Shown piece by piece: positions 1 to 6,554 of a DNA stretch of 8,399 nt. Within the stretch, counting starts at the first letter, position 1. Every line of letters begins with the position of its first letter. The stretch comes from Anaeromyxobacter dehalogenans. GTDB taxonomy: Bacteria; Myxococcota_A; UBA9042; DTJE01. A program made the translations under genes and the position numbers. The stretch is from NCBI GenBank assembly GCA_020722625.1, contig DYKK01000139.1, forward strand, positions 1-8,399. The letters are read 5' to 3'. The notes beneath the pieces were generated by a model. That model saw only the letters and a program-made list of their open reading frames with translations. It had not been told where the DNA came from and made no database searches.

Positions 1-105
1 GGGGGGAAGTCGCGGCCCCAGGGTGGTGAAATGAAACGAAGCAGATTTCATGTTTGGTCGGGGAATTGCGGAAATTGATGGCGAATTCAGGTTGCCGGAT
101 TGCGC
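1..105. other. Non-coding left flank, no gene seen
   Basis: This stretch follows the stop codon of the minus-strand barrel gene. It is noticeably richer in A and T than the rest of the window, particularly around 28-100. The only structure I see is a 6-bp inverted repeat (ATGAAA at 31-36, TTTCAT at 46-51) with a 9-base loop. It is AT-only apart from one G-C pair and has no T-run after it, so I do not call it a terminator. Confidence 0.5.
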
Positions 106-1269
106 TCAGAACTCGAATCCCGCGTAGGCCAGGACCGACAGTTTCGCCAGGCGGTTGACCGGAATGCCCTGGATCGCGGGAAGAGTTTCACCGGATGTCT
201 TGCTCCGGATCGGCGCCTGGACCGCCACCCCCGCCTTCACGATGAAGAACCGGAACTGCAGCCCGCCGAGCCCGAACAGGGCGTTGAAGTCCCCGGCGTG
301 GTTCAGGGGGACCATCCCGTTCAGTTCGCCGACCACCGAGACAAAGAAATTGGGGAGGAGGGTCAATCCGACCCCGTACTGAAAGAACTGGAGGTTCGAG
401 GCGCCCGCGCCCGCCCGGACCCGGTGCATGCTGACCAGTTCGCCATACGCCTGCACGGTCAGGAAGGGCAGGTCCACGCCGCCCACGAGGTAGGGCGCGA
501 ACGACAGATATCTTTTCAGATACCGCGGCGCGTGGAACAGGAAGGCGTACGCGGCGGGGCCGGCCGCATCCCCGCCGGTCGGGAAGTACAGGTGGAGCCC
601 GTACGACAGGCCCAGCGCGGCCAGGCCCACATCGAAGTGGTGGCCGAACCGCACGTCGGTGTTGAAGTTCCCGAGCCCCAGGTCCGTCCGGTTGTCGTAG
701 AGGGTCAACACGAGGGGCATCTCGGCCGTGACCTTCAGGAGGTCGAGGTTGACCTCGGCATAGGGGGTCAGCAGGATGTTGGCCCGGGTCTCGGCGACGT
801 GGCGCGCCAGGGCGACCGTCTGTTGCCGTTCCTCTGCCGTGGTCGCGTTCTTTGACACGAAGTTCTCGATCTGCTGCTTGTCCGTCGCGGAGATCTCGCC
901 CGCGGCGACCAGGGACTGGAGTTCCCGGCTCAGGGCGGTCTGGTCGCCGGCGGCCTGCTCGATCCGCGCCCACTCGGCGTCGCCGAGGTTCGAGAGCTGG
1001 TCCACGGCCTGCCGCGTCTCGGTCCGGCAGGTCTGATTGGACCCGCATGCCTCGCTCACCCCCTCGTCAATCAGGCGTTCCCGCGTGCTGCCGATCGCCA
1101 GGTCGAGGGGCGCCCCGCTCGCCCGCAGGCCGGCCGTGAAGGTCCGGGCCCTGGCCGCGGGCTTCACACTGCGGCCGATGAACAGGTCGCCGCCCGCGAA
1201 CGGCTCGGAATGGGCGATCCCGGGAACACCTGCCAGCACGATCAGGGCCATGGCCGTTCGAAACGACAT
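106..1269 (-). CDS. Secreted outer-membrane beta-barrel protein with helical N-terminal domain
   Basis: This 387-residue protein is probably exported and inserted in the outer membrane. Residues 1-21 look like a signal peptide: a basic start, the hydrophobic run AMALIVLAGVPGIA, then a likely cut after AHS. Residues 22-160 are polar and mostly helix-forming, with a Cys pair (C75, C81) that could form a disulfide in the periplasm. From about 165 to the end the sequence alternates hydrophobic and polar residues in short strands with Gly- and Asn-rich turns. It ends in AGFEF, and the terminal aromatic residue is the usual Bam recognition signature. The strand region (AEMPLVLTLYDN, GLGNFNTDVRFG, YGLHLYFPTGG) resembles the MetA-pathway/transporter-like barrel family, but I cannot assign a substrate. 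The ATG is supported by AAAGGAGG at 1275-1282, five bases away. It is transcribed divergently from the TPR lipoprotein. Confidence 0.8.
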   Translation of the reverse strand: MSFRTAMALIVLAGVPGIAHSEPFAGGDLFIGRSVKPAARARTFTAGLRASGAPLDLAIGSTRERLIDEGVSEACGSNQTCRTETRQAVDQLSNLGDAEWARIEQAAGDQTALSRELQSLVAAGEISATDKQQIENFVSKNATTAEERQQTVALARHVAETRANILLTPYAEVNLDLLKVTAEMPLVLTLYDNRTDLGLGNFNTDVRFGHHFDVGLAALGLSYGLHLYFPTGGDAAGPAAYAFLFHAPRYLKRYLSFAPYLVGGVDLPFLTVQAYGELVSMHRVRAGAGASNLQFFQYGVGLTLLPNFFVSVVGELNGMVPLNHAGDFNALFGLGGLQFRFFIVKAGVAVQAPIRSKTSGETLPAIQGIPVNRLAKLSVLAYAGFEF

Positions 1270-1295
1270 GCTCGCCTCCTTTCAAGCCCGACCTG

Positions 1296-1324
1296 ATTGT
1301 AGGAGGTCACGACACCGCTCGCCA
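1296..1324 (-). promoter_or_regulatory. Weak candidate sigma-70 promoter for the barrel gene
   Basis: On the minus strand a good -10 hexamer TACAAT (1296-1301) lies 26 bases upstream of the start codon. The hexamer 17 bases further upstream is TGGCGA (1319-1324), which matches TTGACA at only three positions. The -10 is credible. The -35 is not convincing, so an activator may be needed or the real promoter may lie elsewhere in the divergent region. Confidence 0.3.
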
Positions 1325-1397
1325 GATCGCAACTCTCGATCTCGCGGAAAACGGGAATCCCGGAGCGGGGCGGGCACGTTGATCAGGTCGTGGCGGG

Positions 1398-1427
1398 TTG
1401 TCGCCGGCTGCGGCGACCTGGTACGAT
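1398..1427 (+). promoter_or_regulatory. Extended -10 promoter for the TPR lipoprotein gene
   Basis: TTGTCG (1398-1403) and TACGAT (1422-1427) are separated by 18 bases, and a TG at 1419-1420 makes an extended -10 (TGGTACGAT). The predicted start of transcription is near 1434, leaving a leader of about 30 bases before the ATG at 1464. The thrS promoter in this window has the same spacing and the same CTGGTAC core, which raises confidence in both. An exact inverted repeat fills most of the spacer. Confidence 0.55.
1400..1417. promoter_or_regulatory. Operator-like inverted repeat between -35 and -10
   Basis: GTCGCCG (1400-1406) and CGGCGAC (1411-1417) are exact reverse complements separated by GCTG. 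The 18-bp element overlaps the last bases of the predicted -35 and reaches to two bases before the extended TG. A dimeric repressor bound there would block RNA polymerase; a MerR-type activator that remodels the spacer is another possibility. The repeat is seen directly. Its function is inferred from position, and GC-rich DNA does produce such palindromes by chance. Confidence 0.4.
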
Positions 1428-1463
1428 GAAACCGAAAACGGCCGTCCGGGACACGGAGGTGAG

Positions 1464-2567
1464 ATGCGTCGGCGGGCCGTGTGGGGCCTTTCATGGGCCG
1501 TAGGGATGGGGGCGCTGGCGGCGTGCGGGCCGCGCGCGGACGTCGTCCGGATGGACCCGATCGAACTCCACGCCCGCCGGACACCGGCAGGGGTCCGGGT
1601 GGACGTCCTGGACCCGGAAGTCCTGTTTCTGCAAGGGGTCCGCGAGTTCGAGGCGCGCAACCTCGACGAGGCGGACCACGCCTTCACGCTGGTGGTCGAG
1701 CGCTTCGGGGAGTCGCGGTTCGCGCGTCCGGCGCGGTTCAATCGGGGCCTGGTCCGGTTGCAGACCGGGAGGCCGGCGGAGGCCGCGGCCGATTTCGATG
1801 CCTATGTCCGGACCGCCCCTGCGGCCGAACGTCCGGACGCCGGCGACGCGGACGTGGCGGACGCCTGGCAGCGGCTCGGCCAGGCCTGGACGGAGGCGGG
1901 GGAGTGGGAGGCCGCGGTGCGGGCCCTTCGAGTGCGCCTCGGGATGACCCCCCTGACCACGTGGCAGGAGATCGAGGCCCGGGCGCGGCTCGCGCTGGCC
2001 TTCAGGATGCTCGGCCGGACCGAGGAGAGCCGCGCGGAGGTCGGGCGCGTGCTGGCCGTCCACGACCGCAACCTGACGCTCCCCGAGATGGACGGGAACT
2101 ATTTCGTGGCCATGGCGTCCTTCCAGGGGGCCGAGGCGTGGCACGACCTGTTCGCGCGCATCCGGTTCGTACTCCCGGTCGAGCGCATGGAGAAGGACCT
2201 CGTGGACAAGGCGACCTTGTTCCTGAAGGCCCAGTCGGAGTACCTGAGGACGATCCGCCTGCGCAACACCTACTGGGGCGTCAAGGCGGGGGTGGCCATC
2301 GGGCGCCTGTACGAGGAGTTTTTCGACCACATCCTCCAGGCCGAGGTCCCTCCCGACCTGACCCCCGATGAGGTCGCGATCTACCTGGACGAACTGAAGC
2401 GCAGGGCCCGCCCACTGCTCGCCAAGGCCGTGGACGCCTACGAGCGGAACCTCGCCCTGGCCCGGATGTACGGCGCGCGCGACGAGTGGTTCGGCGACAC
2501 CCAGTCCCGCCTGTCCCGGTTGCGCAGGGTCCTCGACGAGATCCCGGCCGAGCCGCGGGAACCATGA
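1464..2567 (+). CDS. TPR-repeat lipoprotein
   Basis: This 367-residue lipoprotein begins MRRRAVWG, has a short hydrophobic segment and a lipobox LAAC with the lipidated cysteine at residue 21. Glycine at +2 is compatible with sorting to the outer membrane under the enteric Lol rule. Residues about 51-120 and 129-200 contain tetratricopeptide-like helix pairs (for example FLQGVREFEARNLDEADHAF, then AWQRLGQAWTEAGEWEAAV), which normally bind protein partners. The C-terminal third is helical and carries VKAGVAIGRLYEEFF, a Pro-rich link VPPDLTPDE, and RARPLLAKAVDAYERNL. From memory this resembles the tail of TPR proteins common in myxobacteria, but no function can be named. I chose the ATG at 1464 because GGAGGTGAG abuts it. 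A longer in-frame start at 1398 would place the predicted promoter inside the gene. It may partner the divergent outer-membrane protein. Confidence 0.85.
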   Translation: MRRRAVWGLSWAVGMGALAACGPRADVVRMDPIELHARRTPAGVRVDVLDPEVLFLQGVREFEARNLDEADHAFTLVVERFGESRFARPARFNRGLVRLQTGRPAEAAADFDAYVRTAPAAERPDAGDADVADAWQRLGQAWTEAGEWEAAVRALRVRLGMTPLTTWQEIEARARLALAFRMLGRTEESRAEVGRVLAVHDRNLTLPEMDGNYFVAMASFQGAEAWHDLFARIRFVLPVERMEKDLVDKATLFLKAQSEYLRTIRLRNTYWGVKAGVAIGRLYEEFFDHILQAEVPPDLTPDEVAIYLDELKRRARPLLAKAVDAYERNLALARMYGARDEWFGDTQSRLSRLRRVLDEIPAEPREP

Positions 2568-2584
2568 TCGAGGCGACAGGGTCC

Positions 2585-2614
2585 TTGCCCGCGATGCGCC
2601 GTTTCTGGTACAGT
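2585..2614 (+). promoter_or_regulatory. Extended -10 promoter for thrS
   Basis: TTGCCC (2585-2590) and TACAGT (2609-2614) are spaced by 18 bases, with TG at 2606-2607 forming an extended -10 (TGGTACAGT). It starts 17 bases after the lipoprotein stop codon. Transcription would begin near 2621 and give a leader of roughly 57 bases that contains the hairpin at 2627-2646. thrS therefore need not depend on read-through from the lipoprotein gene. Confidence 0.55.
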
Positions 2615-2626
2615 CCCCGCCCTGGA

Positions 2627-2646
2627 CGCCGCGATGGTTCGCGGTG
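2627..2646 (+). promoter_or_regulatory. thrS leader hairpin with a Thr anticodon triplet in the loop
   Basis: In the predicted thrS leader, CGCCGCGA (2627-2634) pairs with TCGCGGTG (2639-2646) to form an 8-bp stem with one G-U pair. The loop is UGGU, or AUGGUU if the terminal A-U pair opens. The loop contains GGU, the anticodon of a tRNA-Thr that reads ACC. In E. coli, ThrRS represses its own mRNA by binding a leader stem-loop that mimics the tRNA-Thr anticodon arm. A similar role here is inference. The loop is shorter than a normal 7-base anticodon loop, and no U-run follows, so it is not a terminator. Confidence 0.4.
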
Positions 2647-2677
2647 AACTGGGCATCATCCTGCGGGAAGAAGGCGC

Positions 2678-4588
2678 ATGGACGGGTCGTTTGCGGTCGA
2701 GGTGGAGGGAGCGGGTCGCGTCGTCGTCCCGGCCGGGTCCACGTTCCGGGACGTGCTCGGCGCCGCGGGCGTCGAGGGGGCGGACCAGGTCCTGGCCGTC
2801 CAGGTCGGGGACCGGGTCGTGGACCTTTCGGCGACGGTGTCCCAAGACGGGAAGGTCCGCTTTCTGACGTTCGAGGACGAGGCCGGGCTCGAGGTCTTCC
2901 GGCATTCGAGCGCCCACCTCCTGGCCCAGGCCGTGGTCCGCCTGTTCCCGCAGGCCCGCCCCACGATCGGTCCCGTGGTGGAGGAGGGGTTTTACTACGA
3001 CTTCGACGCGCCGCCCTTTGGCCCGGACGACCTGGCCCGCATCGAGGCCGAGATGGCGCGGATCGTCGAGGCCGACCTGCCCGTGCGACGCCTGGAACTG
3101 TCGCGCGACGAGGCCCTGAAGCGGTTCCAGGACAATCCGTTCAAGGTCGAGTTGATCCACGAGCTCGGTGCGTCGGGGGTCTCGGCCTACGAGCAGGGCG
3201 AGTTCGTGGACCTGTGCCGGGGGCCGCACGTGCCGCGCACCGGGGTCCTGAAGGCCTTCAAACTGACCAAGGTCGCGGGGGCTTACTGGCGCGGGGACCC
3301 GCGCAATCCTCAACTGCAACGCATCTACGGGGTGAGTTTCCCCGACCGGGAGCGCCTTCAGGACCACCTGCGCCGCCTGGAGGAGGCCCGCGAGCGGGAC
3401 CACCGCCGCATCGGACAGGAGATGGACCTCTTCAGTTTCCACGAGGAGGGCCAGGGGTTCCCGTTCTGGCATGCGAAGGGCATGGTGCTGCGCAACGCGG
3501 TCGTCGAGTACTGGCGCGACGTGCACCGCCGCCACGGCTACGTCGAGGTCCAGACGCCGGCGATCCTGAACCAGGTCCTGTGGCGGATGTCCGGCCACTA
3601 CGACCACTACCGCAAGAACATGTACTTCACCACGATTGACGAGGTCCCCCACGCGGTGAAGCCGATGAACTGTCCGGGCGGGCTCCTTATCTATCGGAGC
3701 CGCCTGCACTCGTACCGGGAGTTCCCCCTGAAGGTCGCGGAACTGGGGCTCGTCCACCGCCACGAGTTGTCCGGGGTCTTGCACGGCCTGTTCCGCGTGC
3801 GGGCCTTCACCCAGGACGATGCCCACATCTTCTGCGAGCCGGCGCAGGTTCAGGAGGTCGTGTCGGAGGTGATTGACCTTGTGTTCGAGGTCTATCGGAC
3901 GTTCGGCTTCGACGACGTGGCCGTGGAACTCTCGACCCGGCCCGCCGAGGGGTCCATCGGGTCGGACGAGGTGTGGGAGGTCGCGGAGCGCGGCCTGCAC
4001 GAGGCGTTGAAGGCCCGCGGTGTCCCCTACAAGGTCAACGAGGGCGAGGGGGCGTTCTACGGACCCAAGATTGACTTCCACGTGCGCGACTGCATGGGCC
4101 GGTCCTGGCAGTGCGGGACCATCCAGGTGGACTTCTCGATGCCGGAGCGCTTCGGCGCGATTTACGAGGCGCGCGACGGCACCCGGCAGGTCCCGGTCAT
4201 GATCCACCGGGCGATCCTGGGGTCGCTCGAGCGGTTCATCGGGATCCTGCTGGAACATTACGCGGGGAAACTCCCGCTGTGGCTGAACCCGGAGCAGGTC
4301 CGGGTCCTGCCGGTGTCCGAGCGGTTCGACGCCTACGCGGGGACGGTGACCGCGGCCCTGCGGGAGGCGGGCCTCCGCGCCGAGGCGGACCTGCGGTCTC
4401 AGACGCTGTCGAAGAAGGTGCGCGAGGCGCAACTGGCGCGCGTGAACTACCAGGCAATCGTGGGGGCGCGGGAGGAGGAGGCCGGCGCCGTGTCCGTGCG
4501 CACCCGGAAGAACGAGAACCTCGGGGCCGTTCCGCTCGCGGAGTTCGTGGAACGCCTGCGCCGGGAGGTGGCCGAGAGGGTGTCCTGA
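2678..4588 (+). CDS. thrS: Threonine--tRNA ligase
   Basis: Cytoplasmic threonyl-tRNA synthetase, which joins threonine to tRNA-Thr using ATP and removes mischarged serine. The 636 residues match the usual bacterial length and all domains are present. They are a TGS domain (about 1-64), an editing domain (about 65-225) with HSSAH (H76, H80) plus C180 and H184, a class II catalytic core (about 245-530) and an anticodon-binding domain (about 537-636). The zinc and threonine ligands are C332 (in NCPGG), H383 (in DDAHIFC) and H510 (in VMIHRAILGS). Motif 2 is around 361-386 (RHELSG...FTQDDAH) and motif 3 around 510-528. The active-site loop reads NCPGG where E. coli has NCPGH, a variant known in other bacteria. 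GGGAAGAAGG lies just upstream of the ATG. thrS is usually followed by infC; here it is followed after 16 bases by a methyltransferase-like gene. Confidence 0.97.
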   Translation: MDGSFAVEVEGAGRVVVPAGSTFRDVLGAAGVEGADQVLAVQVGDRVVDLSATVSQDGKVRFLTFEDEAGLEVFRHSSAHLLAQAVVRLFPQARPTIGPVVEEGFYYDFDAPPFGPDDLARIEAEMARIVEADLPVRRLELSRDEALKRFQDNPFKVELIHELGASGVSAYEQGEFVDLCRGPHVPRTGVLKAFKLTKVAGAYWRGDPRNPQLQRIYGVSFPDRERLQDHLRRLEEARERDHRRIGQEMDLFSFHEEGQGFPFWHAKGMVLRNAVVEYWRDVHRRHGYVEVQTPAILNQVLWRMSGHYDHYRKNMYFTTIDEVPHAVKPMNCPGGLLIYRSRLHSYREFPLKVAELGLVHRHELSGVLHGLFRVRAFTQDDAHIFCEPAQVQEVVSEVIDLVFEVYRTFGFDDVAVELSTRPAEGSIGSDEVWEVAERGLHEALKARGVPYKVNEGEGAFYGPKIDFHVRDCMGRSWQCGTIQVDFSMPERFGAIYEARDGTRQVPVMIHRAILGSLERFIGILLEHYAGKLPLWLNPEQVRVLPVSERFDAYAGTVTAALREAGLRAEADLRSQTLSKKVREAQLARVNYQAIVGAREEEAGAVSVRTRKNENLGAVPLAEFVERLRREVAERVS

Positions 4589-4604
4589 CCGGGGGAAGGT
4601 CGAG

Positions 4605-5465
4605 ATGGTCCGCACGGTTCGATCCATCGAGGAGGAGGCCCGGGTCCGGCGGGTGGCGGGCGTGGGCCTGGACCGCTACCTGTCGCGGGCGGACTTCCTG
4701 GACGCCGTGGACGGCCGGGTCCTCCGGGACCTGCGGGAGTGGGCGTCGGAGGGGGTGCGGCGGGTCCTCGTGGTCGGGCTGGAGGACCACGGGGGGGTCG
4801 CGCTCTCGATGGCCGCCGCGGGCCTGTTCGTCACCGTGGTGGACCCGGACGAGGCGGTGGTGGCCGCCGTGCGCGGGAAGGCGGAGGCCGAGAAGTGCGC
4901 GCTCCGGATGAACTTTTACTCTTCTGATTATATGCAGAAGGAATTTACTTCGTCTGGTTTCGACCTGGCGGTGTTCCTGTCGGCCCTGTCCCGGTACAAC
5001 GAGCCCCTCGTGGTGGTGAGGAAGGCGGCCCGGGAGTTGCGGGCCGGCGGGCGCTTCTTCGGACGCATCCGGGTGAGGCCCCCCCTGCCCGGACCAGGTG
5101 CCTGGCTCGACCGGGTCCCGCTCGGGCGGGCCTGGAGGGCGCGGGCGCGCGCCGCGGCGTCCCGGGTGGCGCTGCTGGAACGCTGGATGGCGATTCCGGA
5201 TGCGGGAGGGTTCCTCGCCGGCCTGTCGGACGTTCTGAAGGTCGATCGGGTGGAACGGGTGCACCTGGCGGCCCCCCTGCTGGCAGCGGTCGGATTGGAC
5301 CTCCCCGGCGAGGCGACCCGGGCCGCAACGGTGCGCGCCCTCAAGGTCCTGGCCGAGGCCGAGGACCGGGTCTTGTCCCGGGCGACCCCGGCCCGCTTTC
5401 TGGCTTCCTACCTCGTGGTGTTCGCGACGAAGGAACTCGGCCTGGGCAAGACCTTTCGGCGATAG
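4605..5465 (+). CDS. Methyltransferase-like protein, class I Rossmann fold
   Basis: This 286-residue protein is probably soluble. The middle part has the order of a class I SAM-dependent methyltransferase: RRVLVVGLEDHGG (beta-1 and motif I, 52-64), LFVTVVDPD (beta-2 ending in acidic D80/D82, 74-82), FDLAVFLSALSRY (beta-4, 119-131), and a helix running into ELRAGGRFFGRI (beta-5, 144-155). Motif I lacks the usual GxGxG spacing, so SAM binding is not certain. The last 130 residues are Ala-, Arg- and Leu-rich helices that I cannot assign; they could form a substrate-binding or structural domain. The substrate is unknown. The ATG follows the thrS stop codon by 16 bases with GGGAAGG at 4593-4599, so it is probably co-transcribed with thrS. 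Codons for residues 104-118 are strikingly AT-rich compared with the rest of the gene. It converges on the minus-strand membrane protein gene with 41 bases between them. Confidence 0.65.
   Translation: MVRTVRSIEEEARVRRVAGVGLDRYLSRADFLDAVDGRVLRDLREWASEGVRRVLVVGLEDHGGVALSMAAAGLFVTVVDPDEAVVAAVRGKAEAEKCALRMNFYSSDYMQKEFTSSGFDLAVFLSALSRYNEPLVVVRKAARELRAGGRFFGRIRVRPPLPGPGAWLDRVPLGRAWRARARAAASRVALLERWMAIPDAGGFLAGLSDVLKVDRVERVHLAAPLLAAVGLDLPGEATRAATVRALKVLAEAEDRVLSRATPARFLASYLVVFATKELGLGKTFRR
4911..4957. other. AT-rich rare-codon patch inside the methyltransferase-like gene
   Basis: Bases 4911-4950 contain 11 G/C out of 40, in a gene that is otherwise about 70% G+C by eye. Ten of the sixteen codons for residues 103-118 end in A or T (TTT, TCT, TCT, GAT, TAT, GAA, TTT, ACT, TCT, GGT), whereas nearly all other codons in the gene end in G or C. 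The reading frame stays open, and the residues fit the beta-3 to beta-4 linker of the fold. On the minus strand, 4927-4932 reads TATAAT, but I see no matching -35 upstream. Confidence 0.75.
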
Positions 5466-5506
5466 ATCGGTCGCGAGTGCTCGCCGCAGTTTCCGGGGAC
5501 CGGGCT

Positions 5507-6475
5507 TCAGGAACGCAATCGAGTCGCAATCTTGCGAGCGACGACCGTCAGGAGCCACCCGACCGTGAAGCCCACGGCCGTCCCGAACACGGTGCTCCAG
5601 ACCGCCGCGTTGGTCACGGCCCCGCGCTCGTAAGCGGACTCGAAGATGGCCACGTACGCCGCGACCATCGCGAACCACGGCGTCAGGCGCCACCGCTCCG
5701 TCTGCCCCGGGAACCGGGCGTCCAGGAACAGCCCCATCCCGACGGCCAGGACCAGGAGCACGGTCGCGAAGGCCGGCGGGACCGCCACGGGGAACAGCGA
5801 GACCTGGAGGTCCGGCCCGATCGACGAATCCACGCGGATCACGTCGAGGGTCTTTTCGCCTTCCGGCAAGGTCACCGTGTGGATCTCCATCAGGTGCTTC
5901 TGCTCCACCGCGCGGGACCCTCTCCGTCCCGCACGTACGCTCCGCATCATGTCGGAGAACGACCCTTCCACGTCCTGGCCCGCGACCTTCAGGTGGTAGC
6001 GGCCCTGGGCCCCGCGCACGTCCGGCCGGCCCGCCAGGGAATGCGCGTACACCTCCAGATGATGGAATCCGGAGACCTCGGACCCGATCGGAACGCCCTT
6101 CGTGCCCTGGCTGACCACCTGCTGGAAGGCGGGGGCTCCCGGATACGCCGTCTGGACCAGGGGGACGAAGGCCCCGCCCAGGACCAGGACCCCCGCGGCC
6201 GCCAGGACCCCGCGGACCCATCGGGGAAAGGGTTCACGCCACACGAGCCACGCGGCGGCTCCCGTCGAGACCACCAGGAACAGCACGCTGATCGTGAACC
6301 CGAGCCCGGTGTCGTCCAGAACCCCCAGGTACCGGAGCCCGGCCAGGACCGCGAGGACGCCCAGCGGGATCACGAGCCGCCCCCAGTCGTGCAGGAACTC
6401 CTCGACCTGCTCGCGCCTGCTCAGGGCAGGCTTCCGGGTCGGAATCGTCGTCTTCGGTCGCTTCAGTCTTCCCAC
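5507..6475 (-). CDS. Six-helix inner-membrane protein with periplasmic domain, function unknown
   Basis: I do not recognise the family of this 322-residue protein. Three hydrophobic segments (about 34-50, 56-77, 87-108) are followed by a hydrophilic region of about 120 residues, then three more (about 230-252, 265-281, 290-312). Positive charge at the N-terminus (RLKRPK) and C-terminus (RKIATRLRS) puts both ends in the cytoplasm and the 109-229 region in the periplasm. That region has beta-like patches (HHLEVYAHSL, GRYHLKVAGQ, HLMEIHTVTLPEG, LDVIRV), suggesting a small beta-rich sensory or binding domain. The start is GTG at 6475, supported by GGAGGA four bases upstream; the overlapping ATG at 6480 opens only a five-codon frame. 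It lies 78 bases downstream of the FHA regulator on the same strand and is probably in the same operon. Confidence 0.75.
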   Translation of the reverse strand: MGRLKRPKTTIPTRKPALSRREQVEEFLHDWGRLVIPLGVLAVLAGLRYLGVLDDTGLGFTISVLFLVVSTGAAAWLVWREPFPRWVRGVLAAAGVLVLGGAFVPLVQTAYPGAPAFQQVVSQGTKGVPIGSEVSGFHHLEVYAHSLAGRPDVRGAQGRYHLKVAGQDVEGSFSDMMRSVRAGRRGSRAVEQKHLMEIHTVTLPEGEKTLDVIRVDSSIGPDLQVSLFPVAVPPAFATVLLVLAVGMGLFLDARFPGQTERWRLTPWFAMVAAYVAIFESAYERGAVTNAAVWSTVFGTAVGFTVGWLLTVVARKIATRLRS

Positions 6476-6476
6476 G

Positions 6477-6554
6477 TCATCCTCCGCTTCGGTGGTGGCC
6501 GCGGTCCGGCCGCCCCGTCCTCCCGACCTCGCCTGGGCCTTCCGCTTCTTCCAT
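6477..6554 (-). CDS. Possible 25-codon coupling ORF between regulator and membrane protein
   Basis: A small open frame begins with an ATG that overlaps the regulator's stop codon (TGATG) and ends with TGA one base before the GTG of the membrane-protein gene. A GGAGGG lies about 10 bases upstream of its ATG. Such spacing would let ribosomes pass from the regulator to the membrane protein by translational coupling. The predicted peptide (MEEAEGPGEVGRTGRPDRGH...) is rich in Gly and Arg, as are chance frames in GC-rich DNA. It may therefore be accidental. Confidence 0.2.
   Translation of the reverse strand: MEEAEGPGEVGRTGRPDRGHHRSGG

Noticed and set aside
31..51. Terminator for the barrel gene
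   Set aside because: The stem is only 6 bp and mostly A-T, the loop is 9 bases, and no T-tract follows in the direction of transcription.
2634..2867. Upstream ATG frame in the thrS leader overlapping thrS
   Set aside because: There is no ribosome-binding site, the ATG is buried in the hairpin, and the frame then runs as a shadow of the TGS domain.
2438..4627. Very long open frame antisense to thrS
   Set aside because: Its translation is compositionally biased and matches no family, while the opposite strand encodes a complete ThrRS. Long antisense frames are expected in GC-rich coding DNA.
5457..5486. Terminator between the convergent genes (CGGCGA/TCGCCG and a nested GCGAG/CTCGC)
   Set aside because: The stems are short and mutually exclusive, and neither strand has a T-run after them. 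Convergent genes here may end by Rho-dependent termination.
4236..6221. Long minus-strand frame spanning the thrS end, the methyltransferase-like gene and the membrane-protein gene
   Set aside because: Gly/Pro/Arg-rich translation with no domain; it overlaps three better-supported genes.
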